A DNA stretch of 42,473 bases from Mesobacillus maritimus (GCF_019749255.1 NZ_JACWFH010000021.1:1-42473); one strand, 5' to 3'; shown: positions 34,366 to 42,297, numbered from the stretch's first letter. Numbers and translations are program-made. Notes: generated by a model from the sequence alone, not told the origin.

Positions 34366-34399
34366 GGGTGTGGTATAGGACCGCACCCTTATTTTATTT
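34366..34399 (+). terminator. Hairpin attenuator between the peptide and protease genes
   Basis: GGGTGTGGT pairs with ACCGCACCC (one G-U), loop ATAGG, tail TTATTTTATTT. It lies inside the apparent operon, so it probably lets some transcripts through and gives peptide mRNA in excess of protease mRNA. Confidence 0.75.
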
Positions 34400-34416
34400 A
34401 AAAAGGTGCTGATTAA

Positions 34417-35595
34417 ATGGTACTGGGCAATCGTTCTAAGGTGAATCTTCATCCGCTAATTATTCGCAAAGATAAAAGACATTATATCGTTGAAGATATT
34501 GCTACTAATGAGTTTTATGAAATGCCGGAAGTCTGTATCGATGCAATCACGATGTTAAATCAAGATAGGGAAATCATTGAAGTCGAGAATGTTCTTAAAG
34601 AACGATATCCAGCTAATGATGTGGATGTGAAGTCATTTATACAGGATCTTCTGGAAATAGGACTTGTGAGTAAAGTGGATGGAGTGGATATTCCTAGAAA
34701 TGAGCAGAAAACGGTCATGCAAAATGGGTTTGCATGGATTTATCCTAAGCTAGGAGGCTTCTTTTTTAATCGATATACGATAATATTATATACATGTGCA
34801 TTTATAGGTTGTATTTTTCTTTTCATCTGGAAGCCGCACCTTTTTCCTACCTACAAAGATGTGTTTCTTTTTGAGTTAATGACTAGCAACATCCTTGTTT
34901 TTCTCAGCTTAACTTTTGTTTTGGTGCTCATCCATGAGATGGGGCATGTCCTGGCAGTTCGAGCGGAAGATTTGCCAACCAGAATTGGAGTGGGTCATCG
35001 TCTATTTTTTGTTGTGCTCGAAACAGATATGTCTAGGGTTTGGTCATTGCCTAATGAAAAAAGAGAGCGACTTTACCTTGCAGGGATGTATTTTGATTCC
35101 TTTGTACTGTTTTTTGCATTGTTGACTCAGCTTGTTTTTGAAAATCAAGCTATTGTGGTAGGGATTTCTAAAATGATTGTGATTAATACGTTTTTCCGTA
35201 TCCTGTATCAATGCTGTGTTTACATGAAGACAGACTTGTACTATGTTCTTGAAAACAGATCGGGTTGTTATAACCTAATGGAAAATGGTCAAAGTTATTT
35301 AAGACGTTGGGCGCCCTTCCTTCCAGCAGTAAAGACAAGCCAAGTCTTTGACGGAGAAGAAAGGCTCGTTCGTCCTTATGCCATCTTTTATCTTGTGGGT
35401 ATCTTACTTACCATTATAATCCTGGTGTTCTATAATACTCCATTAATAATTCATGCAGGAATTCTTATTATGCCAGGATTTACGGAACCGATTAACAGTA
35501 TCCAATTTTGGGATGCTACAGTCTTTTTCTTACAGTTTGTGATTGTTTTTGGATTATTAGGATACTCCTGGTTGAAGAAATATAAAACAGTGTAA
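34417..35595 (+). CDS. PqqD-like (RRE) domain fused to M50 membrane zinc metalloprotease
   Basis: 392 residues. Residues 8-90 look like a PqqD-type RiPP recognition element (LHPLIIRKDKRHYIVED, NEFYEMPE, FIQDLLEIGLV). Then come five to six membrane helices with the zinc motif HEMGH (173-177) and a third-ligand Asp in MKTDLYYVLENRSGCYNL (Asp 273), resembling peptide zinc metalloproteases such as YydH. It would bind a leader peptide and cleave or export it at the membrane. SD is AAAGGTG. The obvious substrate is the CWWC peptide just upstream. No radical SAM or ABC exporter gene lies in the window. Confidence 0.85.
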   Translation: MVLGNRSKVNLHPLIIRKDKRHYIVEDIATNEFYEMPEVCIDAITMLNQDREIIEVENVLKERYPANDVDVKSFIQDLLEIGLVSKVDGVDIPRNEQKTVMQNGFAWIYPKLGGFFFNRYTIILYTCAFIGCIFLFIWKPHLFPTYKDVFLFELMTSNILVFLSLTFVLVLIHEMGHVLAVRAEDLPTRIGVGHRLFFVVLETDMSRVWSLPNEKRERLYLAGMYFDSFVLFFALLTQLVFENQAIVVGISKMIVINTFFRILYQCCVYMKTDLYYVLENRSGCYNLMENGQSYLRRWAPFLPAVKTSQVFDGEERLVRPYAIFYLVGILLTIIILVFYNTPLIIHAGILIMPGFTEPINSIQFWDATVFFLQFVIVFGLLGYSWLKKYKTV

Positions 35596-35623
35596 AAATA
35601 ACTTTTTTCTAATTGTGATACAA

Positions 35624-35656
35624 GTGTCGGGAGTGACCCCGATGCTTTTTTATTTA
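35624..35656 (+). terminator. Terminator of the peptide/protease operon
   Basis: GTGTCGGG / CCCGATGC (two G-U pairs) with loop AGTGAC and a T6 tail. Confidence 0.8.
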
Positions 35657-35827
35657 GGTAATATATGCATTTAGCCAGTTAAAGGAATTTCACTAATTGA
35701 GGAGAATACATAATTGATAGTTAAAGGGAATGGGTAGGGATGTTGGTTGATGCTTTGAAGAAGTTGGACGGTATTGCGCTTCAACTTGCAATCTCACAGG
35801 TAACCCCTAGATGTCAGTGTGTTTGCG

Positions 35828-36145
35828 AATAGAAGGTGAAAATTCATGAATAGAACAAGTATATGGGGGAATTGAAAGTTCAGTCGGGTGAAAAGGAGGT
35901 TGAAACACGTGAATAGAAAAGTGGAGTGCGAATAGAAGATGGAAGTTCGTGAATAGAACAAGAAAAAGTGTTAATAGAAAGGTCAAATGCGTGAATAGAA
36001 TTGTGAAAAACGTGAATAGAAAAGCGGAATGCAAATAGAAACAGATTTTCTGCAAATAGAACAATACAAAGTGCAAATAGACTAGTTAATGTTACAAATA
36101 TGCTGGACAATCGTGCAAATAAAAGGATAAAACCTGCAAATAGAA
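35828..36145. repeat. Array of 16 units at 21-bp spacing with core AATAGAA
   Basis: The core AATAGAA, or a 1-3 base variant, starts at 35828, 35849, 35870, 35891, 35912, 35931, 35952, 35973, 35994, 36015, 36034, 36055, 36076, 36097, 36118 and 36139. Every step is 21 bases except two of 19. The left units read GTGAATAGAA or GCGAATAGAA; the right ones read TGCAAATAGAA. Spacers of about 10 bases vary. No gene is supported inside. The stretch 35657-35827 before it holds nothing clear. Confidence 0.85.
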
Positions 36146-36299
36146 TGAATCCTATCCCAAAATTCAAGCTACTTACACCCGAACAGCCCACCCACTGTTC
36201 TTCTTTTATGTCCAAAAAAACAGGGAATACTGGACTTGAGTGAGGTTTTTAGGCTAGTATTCATCTTAGAAGTTAGAAAGTGTTTTAAAGGAGACGGAA

Positions 36300-37445
36300 A
36301 TGACTGAAAATCAATCTATTATTCAAGAGCTGAAACCATTTTTACAGGAAGCGTGGGGCAAGGCTGAGTTTGCGACGCCAACAGATGTACAGGCACGCAC
36401 GATTCCACTTATCGTTGCTGGGCAGGATGTGATTGCTGAATCACCGACTGGTACAGGAAAAACATTAGCGTATTTGTTACCCGTTTTAAATAAAATTGAT
36501 ACGAAAAAACAAAATACCCAGGCGGTTATTTTGGCTTCTTCACAGGAATTGGTGATGCAAATTCTTGGTGAAGTCCAAAAATGGGGTACTGGCAGTGGAA
36601 TTACTTCCACCTCAATTATCGGAGGGGCGAATCCGAAGCGACAGCTAGAAAAACTCAAAAAGAGTCCTCATTTAATTGTCGGTACTCCTGGTAGAGTCAA
36701 TGAGCTTATCAAACAAAAGAAAATCAAGATGCATGAAGTGAAGACGGTCGTTCTTGATGAAGGCGATCAGCTGCTTACCCCTGAACACCGAAATACGGTT
36801 GAAAGCATCGTCAAATCGACGCTAGCCGATAGCCGTCAAGTGCTGTTATTTTCAGCGACTCTTCCGAACCATACGGAGCAGGCTGCTAGAGCCCTCACAA
36901 AGGACCCGGAAGTCATTAAAATTAAACAAGATTCTACGATTGCATCTGGAACTGTTGAACATATTTATTTTATCAGTGAACAGCGTGATAAAATTAAAGT
37001 TCTTGAGAAGTTGTCTCGTTTGGATGCGTTTAAAGGACTTGTTTTTATTAAAGATATTGGTACTCTTCAGGTGACGACGGAAAAGCTTAATTTTAAAGAT
37101 ATTCCGGCCATGATGCTACATAGCGAGCTAACGAAGCAACAGCGGCAAGCAAACATGAAGCAGTTCCGTGAAGGGAAAAATGAGATGCTGCTGGTAACCG
37201 ATATTGCAGCTCGTGGACTTGATATTAAAGGGGTTACACATGTAGTACACTTTGATTTCCCGCGTGATCGTGAGCAGTATATTCATCGCTCAGGTCGTAC
37301 TGGTCGATTCGGAGCTGAGGGTACAGTTATTAGCATCGTGAATGAGCGGGAAGAGCGTGAGTTAAAGAAGTTCTGTAAGGAATTAGGGATTACGCCTACT
37401 CAGAAAGATTTTTATAGTGGAAAGATTGTTGATGTAAGAAGCTAG
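36300..37445 (+). CDS. DEAD-box-type RNA helicase with DEGD motif (YfmL-like size)
   Basis: 381 residues with both RecA lobes: Q motif FATPTDVQARTIP, motif I SPTGTGKT, GG and TPGR, motif II DEGD in place of DEAD, motif III SAT, and in lobe two DIAARGLDIKG and HRSGRTGRFG. It lacks any C-terminal RNA-binding extension, like the short Bacillus helicase YfmL that acts in ribosome assembly; the link is by size and layout only. ATG after AAAGGAGACGG. The 21-bp repeat array lies about 150 bases upstream. Confidence 0.93.
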   Translation: MTENQSIIQELKPFLQEAWGKAEFATPTDVQARTIPLIVAGQDVIAESPTGTGKTLAYLLPVLNKIDTKKQNTQAVILASSQELVMQILGEVQKWGTGSGITSTSIIGGANPKRQLEKLKKSPHLIVGTPGRVNELIKQKKIKMHEVKTVVLDEGDQLLTPEHRNTVESIVKSTLADSRQVLLFSATLPNHTEQAARALTKDPEVIKIKQDSTIASGTVEHIYFISEQRDKIKVLEKLSRLDAFKGLVFIKDIGTLQVTTEKLNFKDIPAMMLHSELTKQQRQANMKQFREGKNEMLLVTDIAARGLDIKGVTHVVHFDFPRDREQYIHRSGRTGRFGAEGTVISIVNEREERELKKFCKELGITPTQKDFYSGKIVDVRS

Positions 37446-37472
37446 CTATGGTATTTTGCCATAGCTTTTTTT
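37444..37472 (+). terminator. Rho-independent terminator
   Basis: AGCTATGG / CCATAGCT, loop TATTTTG, T7 tail. Confidence 0.9.
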
Positions 37473-37549
37473 CTGTGATTTTAAAGGGATTTGCATGATA
37501 ATAAAAGAACTAATAGTTAACGAACTTCTCTAGAAAGGACACAAATTAT

Positions 37550-39028
37550 ATGGAAAACCCTAAATTACAAAACCTATTGGAAAATTGGCTTCCTGAGGCG
37601 ACAATCGATGACATGCAAACCAAAATGGCAAGTGGTGAGTTGACCTCAAAACAGCTTGTTTTGCTGTATTTAAGCAGGATTGCTGAATTTGATAAAAGTG
37701 GACCTTCCATTAATTCTATCTTAGAAATCAATCCAGATGCACTCCACATTGCCGAGGCGTTAGACGCTGAACGCAAGGAGAAGGGTCCCCGGGGTCCGTT
37801 GCATGGGATTCCAGTCCTATTGAAGGATAATATTGATACCCATGATAAAATGCATACGAGCGCTGGTTCGCTGGCACTAGAACACTCTATTGCGCCTGAT
37901 GATTCATATGTGGCCACTCAGTTAAGGGAAGCGGGTGCCATCCTGCTAGGGAAAACGAATATGACTGAATGGGCGAATTTTATGGCGGAGGATATGCCAA
38001 CTGGTTACAGCTCTAGGGGTGGTCAAGTCTTAAATCCTTATGGTCCCAAAAAGTTCATTGTCGGTGGCTCTAGTGCTGGTTCAGGCGCGGCAATTGCCGC
38101 GAACTTTGCCGCTGTTGCTGTTGGAACGGAAACTTCAGGTTCAATTTTAAATCCGAGTGGCCAAAACTCACTTGTCGGCATTAAACCTACCGTTGGCCTT
38201 ATTAGCAGAAGAGGAATTATTCCAATTTCTCATACTCAAGATACAGCTGGACCAATGGCAAGAAGTGTAAAGGATGCAGTCTATCTGCTGGCTGCACTTT
38301 CGGGTAGAGATGAACGTGATCCAATTACGATGACAAACAGACACACACAAGACTTCCAAAGTGCTCTTGATAAAAATGGCTTGAGGGGAGCTAAACTTGG
38401 TGTCCCACGCGATCCTGTTTTTTACGAAGGCTTATCAGAGGAAAAACGAAAAATTTTTGAAGACTCTGTGGAGAAGTTGAAGCAGCTTGGTGCGGAAATA
38501 TTAGATGTAGAAATTTCTGCGGCAAAGGTAGACTGGGGATACGATGTTCTCACCTATGAGTTCAAACCAGACTTGAACGCTTATTTAAGTCAGCTTCACC
38601 CATCCGTCAAAGTCCGCAACTTAACCCAGCTCATTGCTTTTAACAAACATCATCTTGAGCGAATGTTGAAGTATGGCCAAGCTGTGCTGCTTGAGTCCGA
38701 AGCGACCAGCGGTACGCTTACAGAGAAAGAGTATATTCAGGCGCTTGAGCATGATCAATACATGTCTAAAGAACAAGGAATTGATTATGCCTTAAATAAA
38801 TACGATGTCAGTGCGCTGGTCTTTCCACATGACCATGGCAGTGCTATTGCTGCGATTGCGGGTTATCCTTCGATAACAGTCCCAGCGGGCTATACCTTAG
38901 AGGGAGAGCCTTTTGGCATTACTTTTACAGGAACAGCCTATAGTGAAACCACCTTGATTCCACTTGCCTATGGGTTTGAACAAGCAACAAAGGTCCGGAA
39001 GCCACCTTTAATAGGACTGAATTCTTAA
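37550..39028 (+). CDS. Amidase-signature family hydrolase
   Basis: 492 residues of the GatA/amidase-signature family. The Ser-cisSer-Lys triad is visible: Lys92 in VLLKDNIDT, the cis-Ser in GGSSAGSGAA (about 174) and the nucleophile Ser198 in ETSGSI. It hydrolyses an amide bond; the substrate is unknown. It is not next to gatB or gatC and so is not the tRNA amidotransferase subunit. ATG start with AGAAAGGACAC upstream; monocistronic. Confidence 0.92.
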   Translation: MENPKLQNLLENWLPEATIDDMQTKMASGELTSKQLVLLYLSRIAEFDKSGPSINSILEINPDALHIAEALDAERKEKGPRGPLHGIPVLLKDNIDTHDKMHTSAGSLALEHSIAPDDSYVATQLREAGAILLGKTNMTEWANFMAEDMPTGYSSRGGQVLNPYGPKKFIVGGSSAGSGAAIAANFAAVAVGTETSGSILNPSGQNSLVGIKPTVGLISRRGIIPISHTQDTAGPMARSVKDAVYLLAALSGRDERDPITMTNRHTQDFQSALDKNGLRGAKLGVPRDPVFYEGLSEEKRKIFEDSVEKLKQLGAEILDVEISAAKVDWGYDVLTYEFKPDLNAYLSQLHPSVKVRNLTQLIAFNKHHLERMLKYGQAVLLESEATSGTLTEKEYIQALEHDQYMSKEQGIDYALNKYDVSALVFPHDHGSAIAAIAGYPSITVPAGYTLEGEPFGITFTGTAYSETTLIPLAYGFEQATKVRKPPLIGLNS

Positions 39029-39090
39029 GCATAATCCATTTAAAATTGCTCAAACTAAACTTGTAATCCCTAATAAAGGAGTCGAGTGAT

Positions 39091-39228
39091 ATGGGCAGGC
39101 AAAGATACGGTAATCCAGGCGCACAGCGCAACAACAATAGAAAAAAAGGTCAGAATGTAAGCGAAGAATTGGTTGAATGGACAACGAGTGATAAGAAAAA
39201 GAACGAACCGAGTAATCCATCTGATTGA
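39091..39228 (+). CDS. 45-residue hydrophilic protein of unknown function
   Basis: Starts MGRQRYGNPGAQRNNNRKKG and ends in a Lys, Asn and Ser-rich tail, with no hydrophobic segment. The ribosome site AAAGGAGTCGAG is well placed. The Arg/Asn-rich and probably disordered composition recalls small spore-associated or nucleic-acid-binding Bacillus proteins, but I recognise no family. A terminator follows. Confidence 0.65.
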   Translation: MGRQRYGNPGAQRNNNRKKGQNVSEELVEWTTSDKKKNEPSNPSD

Positions 39229-39267
39229 TCAACAGTTAAGGCTAGCACAAAGCTGACCATAAAAGAT

Positions 39268-39310
39268 TAAGGTGCTTTCCGTGCTAGCGGAGGCACCTTA
39301 TGTGTTTTTT
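39268..39310 (+). terminator. Two-tier hairpin terminator with a loop complementary to upstream sequence
   Basis: AAGGTGC/GCACCTT with an inner TCCG/CGGA stem and T6 tail. GTGCTAGC (39281-39288), covering the loop, is a perfect complement of GCTAGCAC at 39241-39248, so a pseudoknot or alternative fold is possible. Confidence 0.75.
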
Positions 39311-39364
39311 ACTATATTTAAGGTACAATAAATGGACATGTTACTTCATTTGGAGGGAACCGTC

Positions 39365-40090
39365 TTGGAAAAGAAAGCCGAACAAACGCAATCAGGTCAG
39401 TTTGAGGTGGCCTTTAATCGCATACATAGATGTTTAAAAGATATGGTGAAGGATGCCCATAACGATTCCTTTGTTGAACTCTTGAATGTCGGTCAAAAAA
39501 GCCACTCCATTATCCGGAAATACAAAGATGAGCTCTATCAGTTTGCCAGGCTTAGGAATGCCATCGTTCATGAAAAGGTGGATGTTGATTATTATATTGC
39601 TGAGCCGCATATAAAAGTTGTTCGCCGGATTGAATACATTGCGACTAATTTTGAGAAGCCGCCCCTAGCAATAGCGATTTCCTCGGCTCCTGTATTTTAT
39701 TATTATGAAGATGCCTATTTAAAGGATGTGCTCAAGGCCATCAATAAATTCGATTTTACTCGTTTTCCGATTTATGATAAAAATTATCAATACATTGGGC
39801 TGCTTACTGCTTCTGATATTATTCGCTGGATGGCGAAGGAAATGACTAGTAATGTGATCTCGCTAGGAAATGTAAGAGTGAGGGACTTGTTGAACAACAA
39901 CAAGGAATATTATGTTGATTTTATTAAAGGAACAACAAACTTGTATGAGGTCGAAGAGATGTTTGACCAATATCATGCTCAAGATAAAAAACTACAGGCT
40001 GTTATTCTTTCTGAAGATGGCACGTCCAACAGCAAACCGAAAGCGATTTTAACTCCTTGGGATTTACTTGATCCTGAGCCAAATGGATGA
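39365..40090 (+). CDS. HEPN-like domain fused to a CBS pair
   Basis: About 241 residues. The N-terminal 90 residues are helical and carry FARLRNAIVHEK, an R-x4-H motif typical of HEPN domains (many are RNases, others only scaffolds). Residues about 100-240 form two CBS domains (ISSAPVFYYYEDAYLKDVL, FPIYDKNYQYIGLLTASDIIRW). CBS pairs bind adenosine nucleotides, suggesting ligand-controlled activity. TTG 39365 is chosen because GGAGGG lies 8 bases upstream; ATG 39332 has no ribosome site. No antitoxin-like partner adjoins. Confidence 0.75.
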   Translation: MEKKAEQTQSGQFEVAFNRIHRCLKDMVKDAHNDSFVELLNVGQKSHSIIRKYKDELYQFARLRNAIVHEKVDVDYYIAEPHIKVVRRIEYIATNFEKPPLAIAISSAPVFYYYEDAYLKDVLKAINKFDFTRFPIYDKNYQYIGLLTASDIIRWMAKEMTSNVISLGNVRVRDLLNNNKEYYVDFIKGTTNLYEVEEMFDQYHAQDKKLQAVILSEDGTSNSKPKAILTPWDLLDPEPNG

Positions 40091-40098
40091 TTAAAGTA

Positions 40099-40137
40099 AA
40101 ACAAGGCTTCCAATTACAGGGAGCCTTGTTTTATTTT
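40099..40137 (+). terminator. Rho-independent terminator
   Basis: ACAAGGCTTCC / GGAGCCTTGT with a one-base bulge, then TTTATTTTT. Confidence 0.88.
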
Positions 40138-40189
40138 TATCCTTCCCAAACATACTAAGGAAAAAGATGTGGGAAAGGGGATGCGATTT

Positions 40190-40999
40190 ATGCCAGAATT
40201 GCCGGAGATGGAAACCTATCGAAGGTTGTTAAGTGAACGAATTGTTGGAAAGCCGATGACTGAGATTGAGGTAAACCGTGAAAAGAGCATTAATATCCCG
40301 CCGAGTCAATTTATTCAGGAGCTTCAAGGAAACACCATTACAAAGATTGACCGCCGAGCCAAACACCTGATTTTTCAACTAAGCTCTGGGAAAAGTCTGC
40401 TGCTTCATCTCATGCTTGGAGGCTGGATGTATCTTGGGAATGACGAAGATAACCCTGACCGGACGAAGCAGGTAATCCTTTCCTTTGGGAACGAGGAGCT
40501 TTATTTTATTGGTCTGCGATTAGGTTTTCTACACCTTTATAATGCAAAGGAACTGACCTCAGAACTGAGTGACCTTGGTCCGGAGCCACTAGATTCTACT
40601 TTTACAATAGGAAAGTTCCAAGAGATTTTCACGGAGAGGCGTGGCATGATTAAAACCACCCTTGTGAACCAAGAGGTGATTGCGGGGATCGGGAACTGCT
40701 ACTCAGACGAAATCTGTTTTGAGGCTAGGATTAAGACAATCCGAAAGTTTGGTGAGCTCGAACCCTCTGAGTTTAATGCCTTATTTAATGGGATGAAAAC
40801 TGTGTTCCATCGAGCCATTGAAGCCGGTGGTTATATGGACAATCCGCTATATAAAAATGATCATAAAACAGGCGGCTATAACAAGATTTGTGCCGTTTAT
40901 GATCGCGAGGGTGAGCCTTGTATAAGGTGTCAAACACCAATTATTCTAGAAACGGTTTCATCTCGGAAAACGTTCTATTGCCCTAACTGCCAGAATTAA
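40190..40999 (+). CDS. Fpg/Nei-family DNA glycosylase
   Basis: About 269 residues. After Met removal the N-terminal Pro-Glu (PELPEMETYRRLL) supplies the catalytic amine, hence the start at ATG 40190 rather than GTG 40169. The H2TH region (RRGMIKTTLVNQEVIAGIGNCYSDEI) and the C-terminal zinc finger C-x2-C...C-x2-C (CIRC, CPNC) are present. It removes oxidised bases and nicks abasic sites. The sequence differs from housekeeping MutM (no PELPEVETVRR), so it is probably a paralogue with another lesion preference. Confidence 0.9.
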   Translation: MPELPEMETYRRLLSERIVGKPMTEIEVNREKSINIPPSQFIQELQGNTITKIDRRAKHLIFQLSSGKSLLLHLMLGGWMYLGNDEDNPDRTKQVILSFGNEELYFIGLRLGFLHLYNAKELTSELSDLGPEPLDSTFTIGKFQEIFTERRGMIKTTLVNQEVIAGIGNCYSDEICFEARIKTIRKFGELEPSEFNALFNGMKTVFHRAIEAGGYMDNPLYKNDHKTGGYNKICAVYDREGEPCIRCQTPIILETVSSRKTFYCPNCQN

Positions 41000-41093
41000 T
41001 GGAGCCCTTCTATTCATTTCCTAATTATAAAAAGAGGAGAAAGCAGAATGTTTAGAGAACTGTTTTAAAAAAGAACCTATAGGGGTGAATAGA

Positions 41094-41573
41094 ATGGACT
41101 TTAAAACAGCTGATATTTGTGATGACTTTGCGAGCAAGCTAGAGGTTTGTCAAAGTGAGTTTAAATCTTATGGGAAGAACCCGAAATTTTTCGGCCCAGT
41201 TTCGACTGTAAAGGTGTTTGAGGACAATGTTCTTGTTGTTGAAATGTTAGAGTCGATTCCGGAGGGAAGTGTCCTTGTTGTCGATGGCGGAGGCTCGCGA
41301 CGCTGTGCTTTAATGGGGGACCGTCTTGGTGGGATTGCCGAGACTCGAAAGCTTGCTGGAATCATCATTAATGGTTGTGTTCGTGATTCGGAGGATTTGG
41401 CCAAGTTGGATGTTGGGATTTTTGCACTTGGAAGCAATCCGCTAAAAAGTAAGAAGGAAGGGAAAGGCGAGAAGCAGGTGACCGTTAAGTTTGGTGGGGT
41501 TGATTGGAAACCGGGGGCTTATGTTTATGCGGATCAAGACGGAGTAATTGTTTCCGACCAAAAACTTCTATAG
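41094..41573 (+). CDS. RraA-like / HMG aldolase-type protein
   Basis: 159 residues of the RraA superfamily (DFKTADICDDF, VDGGGSRRCALMGDRLGGIA, GIIINGCVRDSEDL, GAYVYADQDGVIV). Members are either RNase E regulators or 4-hydroxy-4-methyl-2-oxoglutarate aldolases; the G-D-R-L-G and N-G-x-V-R-D residues needed for metal and substrate binding are kept. Gram-positive bacteria of this kind usually lack RNase E, so the aldolase or another role is likelier. ATG 41094 with AGGGGTG upstream. A six-codon micro-frame with its own SD (41048-41068) precedes it. Confidence 0.87.
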   Translation: MDFKTADICDDFASKLEVCQSEFKSYGKNPKFFGPVSTVKVFEDNVLVVEMLESIPEGSVLVVDGGGSRRCALMGDRLGGIAETRKLAGIIINGCVRDSEDLAKLDVGIFALGSNPLKSKKEGKGEKQVTVKFGGVDWKPGAYVYADQDGVIVSDQKLL

Positions 41574-41598
41574 TAAAAATTTTTAAAAAGTTGCCGGT

Positions 41599-41651
41599 AT
41601 AAATTCACTCTTTTTTCTCATCCTAATCGAGGAAAGGAGGAGTGAATTTAT
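41599..41651 (+). promoter_or_regulatory. 12-bp perfect inverted repeat enclosing the ribosome site and start
   Basis: ATAAATTCACTC (41599-41610) is the exact complement of GAGTGAATTTAT (41640-41651), which runs from the last SD base into the ATG at 41650. If transcribed whole, the hairpin would hold the start codon and present the SD in the loop. Confidence 0.55.
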
Positions 41652-42255
41652 GCTGAAAAAGATTATGTTAACGCTCGTTTTACTTGTCATGATTCCTACT
41701 GTATCGTTTGCCCAGCAGGTACATACGGTAAGTCGAGGGGATACCATGTGGAAAATTTCCGTTTGGTATCAGGTCGGATTGTCAGAAATCATTGGGGCAA
41801 ACCCACATATTAAAAATCCAGCTTTGATTTATCCTGGTCAAAAAATTTCGATTCCGAACATCGATGCAACGAAAAGCATTGAAAATCAGGTGATCCAATT
41901 GACCAACCAGGAACGTGCAAAGCATGGCCTAAAGCCGCTAGTAGCGGATTGGGAACTTTCGCGCGTTGCTAGATACAAATCTGTTGATATGAGAGATAAA
42001 AACTACTTCCAGCATAATAGTCCAACATACGGTTCTCCGTTTGACATGATGAAAAGCTTCGGAGTCTCTTATCGAAGTGCTGGAGAAAATATTGCCGCGG
42101 GACAGCGCACACCACAAGAAGTGGTCAAAGCCTGGATGGACAGCCCAGGACACCGCGAAAATATTTTAAAAAGCGGCTACACGCATATCGGCGTCGGCCA
42201 CGCAACAGGCGGATCCTACGGACATTACTGGACCCAAATGTTTATATCGAAATAA
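41650..42255 (+). CDS. Secreted LysM-CAP domain protein (YkwD/SafA-like)
   Basis: 201 residues: signal peptide (MLKKIMLTLVLLVMIPTVSFA, cleavage after SFA), a LysM peptidoglycan-binding domain (about 24-70, HTVSRGDTMWKISVWYQV, NPALIYPGQKISIP), then a CAP/SCP domain (about 82-200, NQERAKHGLKPL, FQHNSPTYGSPFDMM, AGENIAAG, SPGHRENIL, GHYWTQMF). Such proteins bind the cell wall or spore cortex. SD AAAGGAGG is very strong. The start lies in a perfect inverted repeat. Confidence 0.92.
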   Translation: MLKKIMLTLVLLVMIPTVSFAQQVHTVSRGDTMWKISVWYQVGLSEIIGANPHIKNPALIYPGQKISIPNIDATKSIENQVIQLTNQERAKHGLKPLVADWELSRVARYKSVDMRDKNYFQHNSPTYGSPFDMMKSFGVSYRSAGENIAAGQRTPQEVVKAWMDSPGHRENILKSGYTHIGVGHATGGSYGHYWTQMFISK

Positions 42256-42262
42256 TGGAAAG

Positions 42263-42297
42263 AACACCGGCACATTTGGCTTGCTGGTGTTTTTTTG
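42263..42297 (+). terminator. Rho-independent terminator
   Basis: AACACCGGCA / TGCTGGTGTT with one G-U pair, T7 tail. Confidence 0.85.

Noticed and set aside
35740-35832. 30-codon frame starting MLVDALKKLDGIALQLAISQ
   Set aside because: Only a poor ribosome site, no recognisable family, and its end runs into the first repeat unit. Possibly a gene remnant.
35828-36145. CRISPR-like array
   Set aside because: The repeat core is about 10-11 bases and spacers about 10 bases, far below CRISPR sizes, and no cas genes are present.
35807-36215. Two long open frames on the minus strand rich in Phe and Leu
   Set aside because: They exist because the 21-bp period equals seven codons and lacks stops. 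They have no ribosome site and the proteins are only the repeat read aloud.
41084-41093. GTGAATAGAA identical to the core of the 21-bp array
   Set aside because: A single isolated copy at a ribosome site and start; chance is sufficient.
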